DNA of 64,000 nt from NCBI RefSeq assembly GCF_005862305.2, contig NZ_CP054021.1, forward strand, positions 1,674,001 to 1,738,000, written 5' to 3'. Below, one piece after another: positions 38,253-46,705 of the stretch. The stretch's first letter is position 1. Each line of letters begins with the position of its first letter. The DNA comes from Rhizobium indicum. GTDB lineage: Bacteria; Pseudomonadota; Alphaproteobacteria; Rhizobiales; Rhizobiaceae. A model generated the notes under the pieces. It was not told the origin of the DNA and searched no databases. It saw nothing but the letters and a program-made list of their open reading frames with translations. The translations under genes were made by a program, and so were the position numbers.

Positions 38253-39050
38253 TCAGCGGCGCGGACCGAGACGAACGCGCATACCTTCCATAATCCTCCC
38301 AGCCGCCAGCTGAACCGGAACGGACCATTGGTGCAGAAGTTCCATCGACAACCGATAGGCCGGACCGGTAATCGAAATGCCACCCATAAAGGTCCGATCC
38401 TCCGACCAGACGGGTGCGGCAACGCAGCGGATGCCGGCCTCATGCTCTTCGCGGTCGAAGGCATAGCCCTGATCGGCAATCTCGCGGATTTCGGCAAGCA
38501 GGGTTTCGGCAGAGACATGGGTCGAGGCGGTAAAGCTGGTGAAGATCAGGCCGGCAAGCAGTTCGACGAGGCTTTCGGCCGGCAGCAGCGAAAGGGCGGC
38601 CTTGCCGACGCCGGTGCAATAACAGGGCGAGGCATTGCCGATCTGCGAATACATGCGCACCGGTTGACGGCCTTCGACCTTGTCGAGATAGATGATCGAC
38701 TGGCCTCTGAGAACGCCGAGATGCACCGTCTCACCCGTCGCCTGCTGCAGATCTCTGAGGTGCGGTTCGGCAATCAGGCGGAACTCGTTGCGCGCCCAGC
38801 TGCGCGCGGCGAAATCGAGCAGGCGCAGGCCGGGCGCATAACGGCCGTCGCCATCGAGCTCGAGCAGCCCCTCCTCCACCAGATGGGTGAGCTGGCGATG
38901 CAGCGTGCCGCGCGGCTGGCTGGCAAGGCCCAGGAGATCGGTGAAACGCAGCGGCGCATCCGCATGGGTGACGAGATCGAGCAGAACCATCAGTTTGCCG
39001 AGCGTGCCGGTCTCGCGCGCCTGTGCTGTGCTTTCGCCGTTTGAATTCAT
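38253..39050 (-). CDS. IclR family transcription regulator (probable regulator of the galactose operon)
   Basis: A 265-residue regulator with an N-terminal winged helix (about 15-80; LRFTDLLGLASQPRGTLHRQ) and a C-terminal IclR effector domain (GETVHLGVLRGQSIIYLDKV, ASPCYCTGVGKAALSLLP, and GGISITGPAYRLS near the end). It is divergent from the dehydrogenase-dgoK-dgoA-lactonase operon, with palindromic half-sites between them, so it most likely controls that operon in response to a pathway sugar acid. I start at ATG 39050; the open frame to 39131 would run across the operator. Confidence 0.92.
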   Translation of the reverse strand: MNSNGESTAQARETGTLGKLMVLLDLVTHADAPLRFTDLLGLASQPRGTLHRQLTHLVEEGLLELDGDGRYAPGLRLLDFAARSWARNEFRLIAEPHLRDLQQATGETVHLGVLRGQSIIYLDKVEGRQPVRMYSQIGNASPCYCTGVGKAALSLLPAESLVELLAGLIFTSFTASTHVSAETLLAEIREIADQGYAFDREEHEAGIRCVAAPVWSEDRTFMGGISITGPAYRLSMELLHQWSVPVQLAAGRIMEGMRVRLGPRR

Positions 39051-39086
39051 CGCCTCGTCCGCCCTTGACAGAAAGGGCAGTGTAAT

Positions 39087-39129
39087 TGGATAATTCCATA
39101 TAGTCAAATTCAGTTCCAAATAATGGAAC
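39087..39129. promoter_or_regulatory. Candidate IclR operator between regulator and galactose operon
   Basis: GTTCCA-AATAA-TGGAAC (39113-39129) is a perfect inverted repeat, and TGGA-TAAT-TCCA (39087-39098) is a second set of the same half-sites in inverted order, 14 bp away. The pair lies in the shared promoter region of the divergent genes, which is typical for IclR-type regulators. Confidence 0.65.
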
Positions 39130-39155
39130 ATTTAAGTCGGGAGGCGACGGTGACC

Positions 39156-39920
39156 ATGATGGCAGCACAATTTCCCGAATTCAAAGACCGAGCCGTGCTG
39201 GTGACCGGCGGCGGATCGGGCATCGGTGCTGCGATCGTCGAAGGTTTCGCGCGCCAGGGCGCCAAGGTCTCGTTCATCGATATCGCCGAGGCCGCCGGCC
39301 GCGAGCTCGCCGAAAGGCTGTCGCGGGAGACGGCCCATCCGGTCTCCTTTTACCATGCCGATCTGCGCGACATCGAGGCGATCCGGCGCACGGTCAATAT
39401 TGTCATTGCCAACTCGGGGCCGATCCGCGTGCTGGTCAACAATGCCGCCTGGGACGACCGCCATGAATTCGACGATGTGACCGAGGCCTATTGGGACAAC
39501 AACCAGGCGGTCAACCTGCGGCATGTATTCTTCACCTCGCAGGCAGTCGTGCCGTCGATGCGGACGGCCGGCGGCGGGGCGATCATCAATATGTCGTCAA
39601 TCGCCTTCAAGCTGAACATGGGCGGCTTTCCCGCCTATGCGGCAGCCAAGGCTGCGGTCGTCGGGCTGACGAAGAGCTTGGCGGGCAGGCTCGGACCGGA
39701 GAACATCCGGGTCAACTGCATCCTGCCCGGCATGGTCGTCACCGAGCGGCAGATGCAGCACTGGCTCACCGAGGAGAGCATTGCGCGCTCGGTCGAGGAC
39801 CAATGCCTGAAGGTCGCGCTCAAACCCGATGCGATCGTCGGTCCCTGCCTGTTTCTTGCATCCGACTGTGCGGCGGCGATGACCGCCCAGTCCCTGATTG
39901 TCGATGGAGGCGTTCTGTAA
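39156..39920 (+). CDS. SDR-family dehydrogenase, probable D-galactose 1-dehydrogenase
   Basis: A 254-residue short-chain dehydrogenase. It has the cofactor motif VTGGGSGIGAAIVEGFA near residue 16-32, the VNNAAW segment, the catalytic Ser in INMSSIAF and YxxxK in YAAAKAAVVGLTKSLAGRLG (about residue 155-175). It is first in an operon with dgoK, dgoA and a lactonase, so oxidation of galactose (or a related aldose) to the lactone is the best guess. ATG 39156 lies 11 nt after GGGAGG; GTG 39150 is also possible. It overlaps dgoK by one base (TAATG). Confidence 0.88.
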   Translation: MMAAQFPEFKDRAVLVTGGGSGIGAAIVEGFARQGAKVSFIDIAEAAGRELAERLSRETAHPVSFYHADLRDIEAIRRTVNIVIANSGPIRVLVNNAAWDDRHEFDDVTEAYWDNNQAVNLRHVFFTSQAVVPSMRTAGGGAIINMSSIAFKLNMGGFPAYAAAKAAVVGLTKSLAGRLGPENIRVNCILPGMVVTERQMQHWLTEESIARSVEDQCLKVALKPDAIVGPCLFLASDCAAAMTAQSLIVDGGVL

Positions 39921-40837
39921 TGGCTAATCCCGCTTATGTCGCGGTGGACTGGGGCACCAGCAGCTTCCGGCTCTGGCTGATCGGTCGGGACGGCACCGTC
40001 CTTGCCGAGCGCCGCAGCGGCGAAGGCATGACGAGCGCCGCAAAGACCGGCTTTTCCGCCGTGCTTGCCGGCCATCTCGCCGCCATCGAGGCGCCGGAAA
40101 ACCTGCCGGTGATCGTCTGCGGCATGGCCGGCGCCAGGCAAGGCTGGGTCGAGGCCGGTTATATCGACGTGCCGGCGCCGCTCGCCTCGATCCTGACCGG
40201 GGCGGTCTCCGTGCCCGGGGAAAGCCGCGACATTCGCATTCTGCCGGGCCTTGCCCAGCGGGACATGGCGAGGCCCGACGTCATGCGCGGCGAGGAAACC
40301 CAGCTTCTCGGCGCGCTCGGCCGCGCGAGCTCGGGCGCGCAGGCTGTCTGCATGCCCGGCACCCATTCAAAATGGGTGCATGTGACGGACAGCAAGGTAA
40401 CCGGCTTCTCGACCTTCATGACCGGCGAGCTTTTCGACGTCATCAGCAAGCACACGATCCTTTCGCATGCCGTGGCCGGCGCGGAAGAACAGCCGGTGGA
40501 TGCGGTAGCCTTCGAGGCGGCGGTCTCGGCCGCTTTCGCACGCCCGGCCCATGCCTCCAACCTGCTCTTTGCCGCCCGTTCCGGCCAGCTCCTGCACGGG
40601 ATTTCTGCCGCTGCCGCGCAAGCCCGGCTTTCCGGTACGCTGATCGGCCTCGAAATCGCCGGGGCGCTGCAGGATGCGGCAAACGGCACCACCATCACCC
40701 TCGTCGCCTCCGGGCGCCTGCAGGCGCTCTACGAACAGGCCTTCAGAACCCTCTCCCTTGCCTTCACCGCCATCGACGCCGACGCCGCCGTGCGGCGCGG
40801 GCTTTCGGCTGCCGCCGAAGCCATCTGGCCGAATTGA
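39920..40837 (+). CDS. dgoK: 2-dehydro-3-deoxygalactonokinase
   Basis: A 305-residue sugar kinase of the DgoK family. It phosphorylates KDGal (2-keto-3-deoxygalactonate) with ATP in the De Ley-Doudoroff galactose pathway. Signatures are VAVDWGTSSFRLWLIGRDG near residue 6-24, VIVCGMAGARQGWVEAGY near 65-82, and MPGTHSKWVHV near 145. The ATG overlaps the stop of the SDR gene, so translation is coupled. Confidence 0.94.
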   Translation: MANPAYVAVDWGTSSFRLWLIGRDGTVLAERRSGEGMTSAAKTGFSAVLAGHLAAIEAPENLPVIVCGMAGARQGWVEAGYIDVPAPLASILTGAVSVPGESRDIRILPGLAQRDMARPDVMRGEETQLLGALGRASSGAQAVCMPGTHSKWVHVTDSKVTGFSTFMTGELFDVISKHTILSHAVAGAEEQPVDAVAFEAAVSAAFARPAHASNLLFAARSGQLLHGISAAAAQARLSGTLIGLEIAGALQDAANGTTITLVASGRLQALYEQAFRTLSLAFTAIDADAAVRRGLSAAAEAIWPN

Positions 40838-40850
40838 GAAAGCTGACACG

Positions 40851-41492
40851 ATGAACCGTATCCCCTTCCCCGACATGAAGCGCCCGCTGATCGCCATCCT
40901 TCGCGGCATCCGGCCCGACGAGACCGAAAGCGTCGTCGGCGCTTTGATCGAAAATGGCCTGACGGCGATCGAGATCCCGCTCAACTCGCCGGAACCGTTC
41001 AAATCCATCGAGATCGCCGCAAAGATGGCGCCGGCCGAAGTGCTGATCGGCGCCGGCACAGTGCTGAGCGTCGAGGCGGTCGACAGCCTGCATGCGGCCG
41101 GCGGCAAGCTGCTCGTTACCCCGAATGTCGAGCCGGAGGTGATCATCCGGGCGCGCGAATACGGCATGGTGACGATGCCGGGCGTCTTTACGCCGACCGA
41201 GGCGCTGGCGGCGGCGCGGGCCGGGGCCACCGGTCTCAAATTCTTTCCGGCCAGCGTGCTCGGCCCTCCCGGCATCACGGCGATCCGGGCAATCCTGCCG
41301 CCTGAGCTCACGATTGCCGCCGTCGGCGGTGTCTCGGACAAGAACTTCGGCGATTACACCAAGGCCGGCATCTTCGCCTTCGGCCTCGGCACCAGCATCT
41401 ACAAGCCAGGAATGACCGCGTCAGAGGTTGCCGAGCGCGCCAAGGCGACCATTTACGCCTATGATGCAGCCATTGGGAGCGTGAACGTATGA
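40851..41492 (+). CDS. dgoA: 2-dehydro-3-deoxy-6-phosphogalactonate aldolase
   Basis: A 213-residue class I aldolase of the KDPG/KDPGal family, which splits KDPGal into pyruvate and glyceraldehyde-3-phosphate. It shows LIAILRGIRPDE near residue 13, the active-site Glu in TAIEIPLNSP, and the Schiff-base lysine in TGLKFFPASVLGP (about residue 126). It starts 13 bp after dgoK and overlaps the lactonase gene by 4 bp. Confidence 0.95.
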   Translation: MNRIPFPDMKRPLIAILRGIRPDETESVVGALIENGLTAIEIPLNSPEPFKSIEIAAKMAPAEVLIGAGTVLSVEAVDSLHAAGGKLLVTPNVEPEVIIRAREYGMVTMPGVFTPTEALAAARAGATGLKFFPASVLGPPGITAIRAILPPELTIAAVGGVSDKNFGDYTKAGIFAFGLGTSIYKPGMTASEVAERAKATIYAYDAAIGSVNV

Positions 41493-42376
41493 CCGATATT
41501 TATGAGTTCGAGGGCAAAACACTTTGCAATACCAATTCCGTTCTCGGTGAAGGCCCGACCTATGATCCGGACAGCAATACCGTCTGGTGGTTCAACATCC
41601 TCGGCAAGGAATTGCACGAGCTCCATCTTTCGACGGGCGCGAAAAAGGTGCATCCGCTGCCTGTGATGGCGAGCGTGCTTGCCCGCATCGACGCCGGGCG
41701 GCAGCTGATCGCGACGGAAGAAGGGCTTTTCGTGCGCGATGTGGCGAGCGGCAACCTCACCTTCTACGCCGCGCTCGAAAACGACAGGCCCGAAAACCGT
41801 TCGAACGACGGCCGCACGCATCCTTCGGGTGCGCTCTGGATCGGCACGATGAGCAAGCGGGCGGAAAACCAGGCCGGCGCCATCTACCATGTCGCCAGCG
41901 GCAAGGTGACGAAGATCTTCAACGGCATCAGCATCCCGAATTCGATCTGCTTCTCGCCTGACGGCACGGTCGGCTATTATACGGATTCCCGCATCAACCG
42001 GCTGATGCGCGTCATGGTCGATCCGTTGACCGGCCTGCCCTCGGGCGAGCCGATCGTGCTCGTCGACAGCATGGACGACCCGGGCAGCATCGACGGCTCG
42101 GTGGTCGATGCCGACGGCTATCTGTGGAATGCGCGCTGGGGCGCCGGCGTCGTCGATCGCTACAGTCCGGACGGCCTGCGCATCTCGCGCTATATGGTTC
42201 CTGCCGTCCAGCCGTCCTGCCCTGCCTTCATCGGCGTCAATGCCGACCGGCTCGCAGTGACGACCGCCTGGGAAGGGCTCGACGAGGATGCGCGGTCGGC
42301 GCAGCCCAGTGCCGGCGCGCTTCTGGAACTCGGCATCGACGTCAAAGGCGTGTTCGATCCCGTCTATGTGATCTGA
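41489..42376 (+). CDS. SMP-30/gluconolactonase-like sugar lactonase
   Basis: A 295-residue six-bladed beta-propeller lactonase. Metal-site segments are NSVLGEGPTYDPDSNTVWWF (Glu ligand, about residue 14-33), NDGRTHPSGALWIGTM (about residue 108-123), IPNSICFSPDG (Asn ligand) and VVDADGYLWNARWGAG (Asp ligand). It should hydrolyse galactono-lactone or a similar lactone after the dehydrogenase. No galactonate dehydratase is present in this cluster, so that step must be encoded elsewhere. A terminator follows. Confidence 0.92.
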   Translation: MTDIYEFEGKTLCNTNSVLGEGPTYDPDSNTVWWFNILGKELHELHLSTGAKKVHPLPVMASVLARIDAGRQLIATEEGLFVRDVASGNLTFYAALENDRPENRSNDGRTHPSGALWIGTMSKRAENQAGAIYHVASGKVTKIFNGISIPNSICFSPDGTVGYYTDSRINRLMRVMVDPLTGLPSGEPIVLVDSMDDPGSIDGSVVDADGYLWNARWGAGVVDRYSPDGLRISRYMVPAVQPSCPAFIGVNADRLAVTTAWEGLDEDARSAQPSAGALLELGIDVKGVFDPVYVI

Positions 42377-42400
42377 TTTTTGCTGGCCATCGGTGATCAG

Positions 42401-42430
42401 AGCGCTCCCCACCGGGGCGCTTTTTCTTGT
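42401..42430 (+). terminator. Terminator of the galactose operon
   Basis: AGCGCTCCCC / GGGGCGCT forms a GC-rich stem with a short loop and is followed by TTTTTCTTGTTTT, 24 bp after the lactonase stop. Confidence 0.85.
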
Positions 42431-42604
42431 TTTGGTGGCCACTCATCGATAAATGTTCCGTGAAAATCGAGAAATTTTCCGTGTTTTCAACCGGAACCAA
42501 TCACTCCACCAGTCATTTTCCCTTCGAACTGCCGCGGCAACGAGACCTGAGACACAGGTGTTGCCGGGTCAGCGACCACTAGAAAAAACGAAGGTAGGTT
42601 CGAA

Positions 42605-43210
42605 ATGACACGCAAACTCTTGACGACCGTTGCCGCTGGCGCCCTGTTTGCCACGGCTTTCGCACCGGCAGCATTCTCGCAGACGGCTCCGCAGCCTGCG
42701 GACCCCGCCGCTCCGACCCAGGCGGCTCCCGCCGATCCGGCAGCACCGAAGCCGATGACGCCTGACGTCACCAAGCCCGCAGGCGATGCCGCACAGGCTC
42801 CGGCCGCAGCACCGACGGCAGATACGGCTCAGGCCGGCTATCTGACCGAGCAGTCTCCGGACCAGGTCAGCGCCAACACCTATATCGGCCAATCGGTCTA
42901 TAACGGCAGCAATGAAAGCATCGGCAGCGTCAACGATCTGATCCTCAAGAAGGATGGCGGCATGGTTGCCGCAATCGTTGGCGTCGGCGGCTTCCTCGGC
43001 ATCGGTGAAAAGAACGTCGCCGTGCCGATGGAAAAGATCACCGTCGCGCAGAACACCCAGGACGGCAGCGTCAAGCTGACGACCAGTGAAACGGCTGAAT
43101 CGCTGAAGGCCGCACCTGAGTTCAAGACGCTGGCGATGCAGTCGGCCGAAAAGGCTCCGGCTGCGACCGGTACCGATACCACGGCGACCGGCTCGACCAC
43201 GCCTAAGTAA
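42605..43210 (+). CDS. Exported PRC-barrel domain protein
   Basis: A 201-residue protein. It has a signal peptide (MTRKLLTTVAAGALFATAFA), a Pro/Ala-rich low-complexity linker (about 25-75), and a PRC-barrel domain near residues 90-165 (YIGQSVYNGSNESIGSVNDL, VAAIVGVGGFLGIGEKNVAV). Such exported PRC-barrel proteins are common in rhizobia and may be linked to envelope stress; no function is proven. It is a single gene closed by a terminator. Confidence 0.9.
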   Translation: MTRKLLTTVAAGALFATAFAPAAFSQTAPQPADPAAPTQAAPADPAAPKPMTPDVTKPAGDAAQAPAAAPTADTAQAGYLTEQSPDQVSANTYIGQSVYNGSNESIGSVNDLILKKDGGMVAAIVGVGGFLGIGEKNVAVPMEKITVAQNTQDGSVKLTTSETAESLKAAPEFKTLAMQSAEKAPAATGTDTTATGSTTPK

Positions 43211-43235
43211 TCCGTGCGCGGTAGTATAGCGTAGG

Positions 43236-43265
43236 CGATGGCGCTCCCAGGGGCGCCATCGTTTT
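43236..43265. terminator. Terminator after the PRC-barrel gene
   Basis: CGATGGCGC / GCGCCATCG, perfect 9-bp stem, 8-nt loop, followed by TTTT on the plus strand. It lies in the convergent gap before the GGDEF-EAL gene. A second GCGCCATCGC half-unit just after it may be a duplication of the right arm. Confidence 0.8.
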
Positions 43266-43281
43266 ATGAGGCGCCATCGCT

Positions 43282-44646
43282 TTATGCGCTGGCCCGCTCC
43301 GCCATGGTCGGATCGTAATAGTTTTCGTGCAGGAAGCGCAGCGTGGCGATACCGTCGGCCGGACGGCCGAAGTGATAGCCCTGGCCCATGCCGCAGCCGA
43401 GCGTGCGCAACTTCACGGCCTCGGCATAATCCTCGATGCCTTCCGCCACGACTTCCAGCTCCAAGCCCTCGCACATGGTAAGGATCGCCTTGATGATGTG
43501 TTCGGAGGCGCGATCGGAATTAATGCGCGAGACGAAGGCGCGGTCGATCTTGATCTTGTCGAAGATGAAGTCGCGCAGGCGCCCAAGGCTCGATTGGCCG
43601 GTGCCGAAATCGTCGAGCGAGATGCGCACACCGGCGGCGCGCAGATCGGCGATGATGCGGTGAGCGGTATCGGCCGAACTCATCACCGCGGTCTCGGTGA
43701 TCTCCAGTTCCAGGCGATGCGGATCGAAGCCGACGCGACCGAGGATCGACAGGACGCTGCTGCTCGTCCCCGGATCCATCAATTGAGCCGAGGAAAGATT
43801 GAACGACAGAAAGAGTTCGCGCGGCCAGGAAAGTGCGGCTTCCGCGGCTTTGCGCAGCAACGCCTCCGACAGCGCATCGATGAAGCCGCGCTCCTCGGCG
43901 AGCGGCACGAAGACACCGGGGGACACAAAGCCGAGATCGGGATCGTTCCAGCGGGCAAGCGCTTCGAAGCCGACGACCTGATTGTTGGACAGCGAGACGA
44001 TCGGTTGGAAATGCACATCGATCGCGTCGGAGATGATGGCATTTCTGAGCGCCTGCTCCAGCTGCGTCGCACGCTTCATTTCCTGGGCGATCTCGCGCGA
44101 ATAGACGGTGATCTGGCCGCGGCCGCGGCGCTTGGAACGGTAGAGGGCGGTCTCGGCGCTCTTCAGCAGTTCCTCGCAATCCTCTCCGGCGAAGGGATAG
44201 ATGGAAAAGCCGAGTGAGGCGGAGAGGCGGACGTTGCGGTCACCGAGGTCATAAGGCGCCGACAGCACCTCGCGGATCATCTGGCCGAATTTCTCAGCAC
44301 TCGCCCGCTCGAAGATCAACGGCAGCACGAAGGCGAATTCGTCGCCATCGTGGCGGGTGACCAGCGCGCCATCCGGAATGCAGGCCCTGAGACGATGGGC
44401 GACCTGGCAGAGGATTTCATCGCCGGCTGTCGAGCCGAACAGATCGTTGATCGGCTTGAAACTGTCGAGGTTGACGATGCCGATGGTGAAGGGGGCCGGA
44501 TCGTTGGCGCGCTCAGCGGAGATCTGCAAGACCTTGTCCCGCATGCGATTGCGGTTGCCCAATCCGGTCAGCGGATCGGTATAGGCCATCGCCTGAAGCT
44601 CATTCTGACCGACGGTCAAGAAAGCTATGTCCGCCGATTTCATCAT
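43282..44646 (-). CDS. GGDEF-EAL protein (c-di-GMP phosphodiesterase with variant DGDEF)
   Basis: A 454-residue cytoplasmic protein made of a GGDEF domain (about 15-175) and an EAL domain (about 190-445), without a membrane anchor or obvious sensor. The cyclase motif reads DGDEF (residues 100-104) instead of GGDEF, so cyclase activity is uncertain. The EAL domain has all key residues (FEALARW, FNLSS, LELEITE, DDFGTGQSS, IKIDRAF, VVAEGIE, GQGYHFGRP), so phosphodiesterase activity is likely. Next to the PAS-receiver gene, both on the minus strand. Confidence 0.92.
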   Translation of the reverse strand: MMKSADIAFLTVGQNELQAMAYTDPLTGLGNRNRMRDKVLQISAERANDPAPFTIGIVNLDSFKPINDLFGSTAGDEILCQVAHRLRACIPDGALVTRHDGDEFAFVLPLIFERASAEKFGQMIREVLSAPYDLGDRNVRLSASLGFSIYPFAGEDCEELLKSAETALYRSKRRGRGQITVYSREIAQEMKRATQLEQALRNAIISDAIDVHFQPIVSLSNNQVVGFEALARWNDPDLGFVSPGVFVPLAEERGFIDALSEALLRKAAEAALSWPRELFLSFNLSSAQLMDPGTSSSVLSILGRVGFDPHRLELEITETAVMSSADTAHRIIADLRAAGVRISLDDFGTGQSSLGRLRDFIFDKIKIDRAFVSRINSDRASEHIIKAILTMCEGLELEVVAEGIEDYAEAVKLRTLGCGMGQGYHFGRPADGIATLRFLHENYYDPTMAERASA

Positions 44647-44784
44647 CCAAAACCCGAGCTTTCCTCCGGAGCCATGCAGAAGAATGACCGGCAGGTCTTA
44701 ACAATTCGATAGTAAATCAGCGGCATAGGCGCTTGAACCTCCCCAAAATCTAGGGAGTTGACGGGTATTTTGGCGTCCACACAC

Positions 44785-44803
44785 TTTTGCGCGACATGCT
44801 TCA
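44785..44803. repeat. Half-copy of the constant-loop hairpin repeat supplying a stop codon
   Basis: CACTTTTGCGCGACATGCTT followed by CAG matches the right arm and edge of the copies at 53029-53077 and 57702-57750. The left arm is lost. The TTCA edge (variant of TTTA) contains the TGA stop of the PAS-receiver gene. Confidence 0.7.
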
Positions 44804-46522
44804 GCTTCGGGCCCGCATGGCCTCATTCATTAGATATTTCTGAAATATAGTCTCAAGCATATCAGGGCTGACGGGTTTCATGATGACGTCGTCCATGCCT
44901 GATTTGACGCATTCGGCGCGGTCACGCTCGAAGGCCTGGGTGAGCACGCCGATGATCGGGGTGCGGTTGCCACCGCCGGTTTCCTCCATCTGCCGGATGA
45001 GGCGCGCGGCCTCGAAGCCGTTGAAACCCGGCAGGGAAATATCCATCAGCACGATCTGCGGCCGGTGCTCGGCCCATAGGCGCACGGCCTCGTCGCCGGT
45101 CGCCGCAAGCATGTGGCGATAGCCGAGGCCTTCGAGGATCTGTGAAAAGACGATCTGGTTGATATCATTGTCTTCGGCGACGAGAACCTGTAGGCCGACC
45201 GGATCGTCGGAAATGCTGATTTCCCAATCCGCATCCGAACCGGCGGCGCTGCGGCTGTTGCGATTGAAATGGCGGGCGATCTGGAAGGTGAGCTCGTTGG
45301 CGATCTGGAAACCGTCCATGACGAGCGCCGGGATGCCGTATTGCTCGGCAAGCTCGAGGCAGCGCATGCCCATCTGGTTGTCGATGATCAGAAGATCAAG
45401 CGAGATGCCGGAGGAAGTGGCGATTTCGAGGAACCGCTCCTCTTCATCCTCGCCCCGGACCGAGCAGGATTCGAAGCCGTATTTCGTCAGCGTCCGCAGC
45501 GCGGCGGTCTCGGCGGCGAGGTCTGCCGTGACGACGAGGACCTTGCGGCCGGAGAAATTCTCCGGAACGATCGCTTCCATCGCCGCCGGTTCGCGCCGTG
45601 CGATGCCGCTTGGTACCGGCACATAGGCCCGGCGATAGCTTTGATTGCTGGAGGCGGTGATCGCGGACGCTTGGCCGAACTCGTCGAGATCGGCGCCGTC
45701 GCGCGGCAGATCCTGCATGGTCGACACCAGGAAATAGCGGCCAGGCTTGCCGATGCGGTGCTTGCGGCTGACGATATCGCGCTCGATGCCGTCGCGGGAG
45801 ATCTGCCGCTGGCGGGAGACGGACATCTCGCCGGTCTCCAGCACATGGCGGTCGCTTTCTTCGAAGCGCTTGGCGATCTCTTCTGAAAAAAGATCGCCGC
45901 TCTTGCGCCCGAGCACCTCGTCGGCGCTCGTCTGATATTTCTCGCAGAAGGCAAGGTTCACCGCGACATAGGTGAGGTTGCGGTCCTTGACGAACAGCGG
46001 GAACGGCAGATTGTCGAGAATATCCTCGGTGAGCTGCACCCGCTCCAGATCCGAGCGCCATTGCTCTTCACGCTTCTTGTTCTCGGAAATGTCGGAGATG
46101 ATGCTGACGCCGTAACCACCCGGCAGCCTGCGCTTGACGAAGCGGACCCAGCGGTCGGCGCCGTGGCGCTCGACGGCATCGAAGCGCTCGCGCCAATGCG
46201 AGGCGATTTTCTGCGACAGCCAGTCCTCGCGGCTCAACGAGCCACCCTGCCTGACATCATACTGCTGGCGAATGCCGGTGTCGTACATTGCGCCGAGGAA
46301 ATCGCGAAGCCGGGTGCCCGGCTTCAGCATCTCGGCAGGCAGCGGAAAGAATTCGAGTATCTGGCGGCTTGCGAAGATCAGATGATCGTTTTTGTCGTAG
46401 ATGATGAAAGCTGCCGAAAGGCTGTCGCACACCACATCGAAAAGCGCCGTCTGCAGATCGGCCTCGGCGGGAGACCCATCGATTTCTGATGATGTGTCCG
46501 CCTTTTCGAAGCCGGCACTCAT
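44801..46522 (-). CDS. PAS-PAS-receiver protein without a kinase domain
   Basis: A 573-residue cytoplasmic protein. The first PAS-like domain (about 25-145, FIIYDKNDHLIFASRQILEF) is followed by a second (about 160-275, NLPFPLFVKDRNLTYVAVNL), a degenerate receiver-like domain (about 310-400, VLVVTADL, LLIIDNQMG) and a complete receiver (about 440-565, VLVAEDNDINQIVF, phospho-Asp in VLMDISLPG, switch Thr in GVLTQ, Lys in MKPVS). There is no histidine kinase or output domain. I start at ATG 46522; the frame reaches 46585. It may serve as a phosphate sink or scaffold. Confidence 0.9.
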   Translation of the reverse strand: MSAGFEKADTSSEIDGSPAEADLQTALFDVVCDSLSAAFIIYDKNDHLIFASRQILEFFPLPAEMLKPGTRLRDFLGAMYDTGIRQQYDVRQGGSLSREDWLSQKIASHWRERFDAVERHGADRWVRFVKRRLPGGYGVSIISDISENKKREEQWRSDLERVQLTEDILDNLPFPLFVKDRNLTYVAVNLAFCEKYQTSADEVLGRKSGDLFSEEIAKRFEESDRHVLETGEMSVSRQRQISRDGIERDIVSRKHRIGKPGRYFLVSTMQDLPRDGADLDEFGQASAITASSNQSYRRAYVPVPSGIARREPAAMEAIVPENFSGRKVLVVTADLAAETAALRTLTKYGFESCSVRGEDEEERFLEIATSSGISLDLLIIDNQMGMRCLELAEQYGIPALVMDGFQIANELTFQIARHFNRNSRSAAGSDADWEISISDDPVGLQVLVAEDNDINQIVFSQILEGLGYRHMLAATGDEAVRLWAEHRPQIVLMDISLPGFNGFEAARLIRQMEETGGGNRTPIIGVLTQAFERDRAECVKSGMDDVIMKPVSPDMLETIFQKYLMNEAMRARS

Positions 46523-46705
46523 GCTATTGCGTCCCACATCTGTTCGATTTCGCAGCTTCCGGAGGTATGTGATTAGAAATGCCATTTTTATGTTAAAACC
46601 GGCTTAACATTACCTATTCCCAATTTTGGGGGAGCCCCGGATCACGTTTCCGGAAAGCCTGTCGAAACCCCTTCCCTCCGGCCCGCGAATCCCCGAAAAT
46701 AGCCC

